64,000 nucleotides of DNA from Chinchilla lanigera (Eukaryota; Chordata; Mammalia; Rodentia; Chinchillidae), in NCBI RefSeq assembly GCF_000276665.1, contig NW_004955463.1, forward strand, positions 13,489,195-13,553,194, in the 5' to 3' direction. The notes below the pieces were generated by a model. The model ran no database searches. It had not been told where the DNA came from and worked only from the letters and a program-made list of their open reading frames with translations. Numbering within the stretch: the stretch's first letter is position 1; each line of letters begins with the position of its first letter. This document shows, piece by piece, positions 61,877-64,000 of the stretch. Position numbers and translations under genes: made by a program.

Positions 61877-63627
61877 CTGCAACAACAAAAACGAGGGTCA
61901 GGTCTCTATGGCGGGGGCTGCTCTCCCAGAGTGAGAAAGAACAGTCCTCTCCAAATGGGGAAGCTATTCTGCCCTCAAACCCACGAGGCAGCAAATTCAG
62001 ACAGGCCATGAAAGCAAACAGGGGCACATGCTCTGCAGGTCAGGGGAAGGGCAGCAGCCAACAGCAAGACACTAACAGCTGAGCACCTTCCTGTTTGCCA
62101 CTATTCTTAATGCTTTTTAATATTCTCATTTAAAACTCTACTCTGTTTTGTGCATTTAGAGTTAAAAAAAACTCACACCTAGTCATCCTGCTAGGAAGGA
62201 GGCAAGGTTCAGCAATTACTTTTTCTTTCGGTGCTGGGGATTGAAGCCAGGCAGGCCCTCACTCATGGTAGACCCTCTGTAACCTATCTCGGAACCCAAG
62301 GCTATCTGTATCAACTGCCTTTGTTTTCTACTATTTTTGTTCAGAGAAACAAAAAAGAACATAGCTGTTTAAAAAAAAAAAAAAAAGGCTGTTTTTAACC
62401 ACAGTTCTGCCTTTAACTAATACCCCTTCAGCTCCATTTACAGATGAGCCCATGAGGTGGTGCTGCTGCTCACAGCATGAAACTCCAGGAAGTGCCCTTC
62501 GTACAGCAGGTGACTCCAGCAGGACTCAGCAGCCCTATGCCAAGGCCAGTAACTACTTTCCTTAAACTGTTAGGTTGTTCTGAAGGCAATGAGATTTGAA
62601 AATTAAGTATTCTAGAAATGTACAACAGTATTAACCTTACTGGTAGCAGGCTTAAGATACAGAAAATAGATTTTTCCCCTACATCGATTTAAATGAGCTC
62701 TAATTAAAAAAAAAAAAAAAAAAAAAAAAACCCACGCAAAATGATTGAGATACACAGACCTAACCCATTTCACTGTCCCCTTCGAGGCAGGTACCTGCTA
62801 CAGTAAGTCTTCACCAAGTCGGCCAAGCACAGAGAAGGCACGTCCAGCCCCAGGAGCTTCACTATCTGCATGTAGGTGCCAGAAAACACATCCAGGTCTG
62901 CATACAACAGGGTGCAGATGGTTCCCATGGTTAGGGGCCAGTTATGCTGCCGGCAGGTGATTAAAACACAGCATCCGACCAACACTTCCTTCTTCTGCAG
63001 CCTGGCTGTTCGGATGCCAGAGTGCCGGTATGCCTGCTGGTAGTACGTGATCGCAGTCTCCTCAAATGTCGCTGGCAACTGCAGAACTCGACAGAGATCT
63101 CTCACTCGGCGGAGACCTAGGAAAACCCACAGCAAAAGTTAGAGGGTTTGGAGGAAATAGTGTGAAACCTAGGAAGATCTGCTACAACTTAATTTAGTTC
63201 TGCTAAATGTCACCGATAACCAGAGGCACCAATAATGTACCTGGTCTATATCAACAGGGGAACATTTGATGGGAGGGGGGCTTTGTTTTGTTTTGTTTTT
63301 TGCAGTGCTGGGAATCAAACCTTGTGCCTCCCCACCCCTGAAGCCAAAGTTTTATCCAGGTTCCACTCAAACATACCCCCTGCAAGCCCAAAACGCACAC
63401 TGAAAGGCCTCCGCTCTCAGAACCAGCACCAACCTTGATTTCTAGTTGCTAGTTTCTTCTACTCTGCCTTACACTACTAACACTGCAAACAAGAAAGCAC
63501 GCAGATAAGTTCGGCTATCAGGATAACTTTCTTTAAAACCACTGTGTCATAAAAGGACAAGTCTCACCTCGTTGCTGGCTGCGACTAACTTGTTCGTTTT
63601 CCCCAGTGCTTCGAGAATATGTTATTT
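61153..63627 (-). CDS. BRF2: BRF2, TFIIIB subunit for type 3 RNA polymerase III promoters (exons 2-4)
   Basis: Three exons (63627-63568, 63116-62795, 61876-61153) join in frame to 367 residues plus TGA; human BRF2 has 419, and the missing about 52 residues (N-terminal zinc ribbon) fit one upstream exon outside the window. Within the nucleus BRF2 joins TBP and BDP1 to recruit RNA polymerase III to U6, 7SK and selenocysteine-tRNA type genes. Seen are the linker [19 protein letters not shown], the two cyclin folds ([70 protein letters not shown]) and the C-terminal part [19 protein letters not shown] with Cys in PKRSC, probably the redox-sensing Cys361 of human, then [19 protein letters not shown]. 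No defects are seen. The gene converges with ADGRA2. Confidence 0.97.
62070..62480 (+). mobile_element. Possible MIR relic split by an ID SINE
   Basis: 'taatgctttttaatattctc' near 62108 and 'ctccatttacagatgagccc' near 62432 look like the two sides of one MIR. Confidence 0.4.
62219..62285 (-). mobile_element. ID SINE fragment
   Basis: 'ctttcggtgctggggattga' then 'gccaggcaggccctcactca'. Confidence 0.75.
62706..62731. repeat. Poly(A) run
   Basis: About 26 consecutive A. Confidence 0.95.
62795..63116 (-). CDS. BRF2: BRF2 exon 3 (first cyclin fold)
   Basis: [60 protein letters not shown]-free end DLVKTYCS. Acceptor 'gggttttcctag', donor 'gtacct'. Confidence 0.97.
63117..63567 (-). other. BRF2 intron 2
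   Basis: 0.45 kb with one ID fragment; nothing else recognised. Confidence 0.8.
63280..63345 (-). mobile_element. ID SINE fragment
   Basis: 'tttgcagtgctgggaatcaa' and 'accttgtgcc': only the B-box half of a reversed ID. Confidence 0.7.
63568..63627 (-). CDS. BRF2: BRF2 exon 2
   Basis: 60 bp coding [19 protein letters not shown] between acceptor 'ttgtcttacag' and donor 'gtgaga'. This is the segment between zinc ribbon and cyclin fold. Confidence 0.95.
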
Positions 63628-64000
63628 CTGTAAGACAACAAACAACAAACAGCACGCTTAGCCCCTATTCCTCAGAACCCTGCCCTCCCACCACACAAGG
63701 CCAGGGAGCAGAATTGTGAACACTGCCTTCTGTTCTCTGTCCCCCAGACAGTGCCCCTCCAAGCATAAGAAAAGGCCCCTCTGGTTTTCTACCTCCACAG
63801 GGGGATCAAATACCCCTGAGGAAGGTTAGTACTGTACTTAAAGCAATTCCAAGCATTCCAAAGTTTCAGTCCTTTTTCCTGTGCATTCAATCTAGGTAAT
63901 TTTCTTGACTACAGATTTTGAAGGCTGCCCTGGTCAAAGACTTGGAAAGCGAAGGAAAAATGGAGGGTTTTTTGTTGTTTTGCCAATTAGTGCTCTTCTG
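63628..64000 (-). other. BRF2 intron 1 (part)
   Basis: Reaches the window edge; no feature recognised. Confidence 0.8.

Larger units (their letters stand above)
61877..62794 (-). other. BRF2 intron 3
   Basis: 0.9 kb with MIR-like words (62070-62200 and 62425-62480), one ID fragment and two A-runs (62370-62386; 62706-62731, 26 A or nearly so). Confidence 0.75.

Overview
This is a 64 kb piece of a mammalian, almost certainly rodent, nuclear genome. It carries split genes with GT-AG introns, a CpG island over a first exon, and a dense load of two rodent SINE classes. One class is the 7SL-derived B1 (Alu-like, 'ctgtaatcccagcac ... ggctgaggcaggagg'). The other is tRNA-Ala-derived ID elements ('gatgtagctcagtgg ... 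gggttcgatccccag'). Many B1 copies run straight into an ID copy in the same orientation (B1-ID composites), a pattern described for squirrel-, dormouse- and beaver-like rodents rather than mice or rats. The ID consensus looks most like beaver (Castor) to me, but that is an impression, not a proof.

Three protein genes are present, in the order known from human 8p11.23 (PLPBP - ADGRA2 - BRF2). (1) The last four coding exons and 3' UTR of PLPBP/PROSC, plus strand, 668 to about 9300. (2) ADGRA2/GPR124, plus strand: all 19 expected exons, about 24.4-59.1 kb plus 3' UTR; only the 5' part of exon 1, with the start codon and signal peptide, is hidden in an assembly gap (24481-24870). (3) BRF2, minus strand, coding exons 2-4 (63627 down to 61153); its zinc-ribbon exon 1 lies beyond the right edge. 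ADGRA2 and BRF2 converge tail to tail around 60.6-60.7 kb.

Region by region. 1-9.3 kb: PLPBP 3' half; its first visible intron holds a 27-bp minisatellite, SINEs and a decayed piggyBac transposase (about 2.1-3.7 kb, minus strand) that contains a perfect 152-bp inverted repeat. 9.3-24.3 kb: intergenic, with SINEs, an L2 relic, MIR, CA and purine repeats and no gene that I can support. 24.1-26.1 kb: CpG island and ADGRA2 exon 1. 25-48 kb: two very long ADGRA2 introns with SINEs, an old L1 split by B1 insertions, an assembly gap (35519-35648), and three copies of a GCTCATTAA...GCAAT motif that may mark an enhancer. 48.2-59.1 kb: compact exons 3-19. 59.1-60.7 kb: 3' UTRs. 61.1-63.6 kb: BRF2.

The three genes do not form a pathway. 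PLPBP handles pyridoxal phosphate. ADGRA2 is an adhesion GPCR that works with RECK as a WNT7A/B co-activator in brain vessels. BRF2 is the TFIIIB subunit for type 3 RNA polymerase III promoters. I see no CRISPR array, operon or other bacterial-type system. The most unusual object is the piggyBac relic with its perfect internal inverted duplication.
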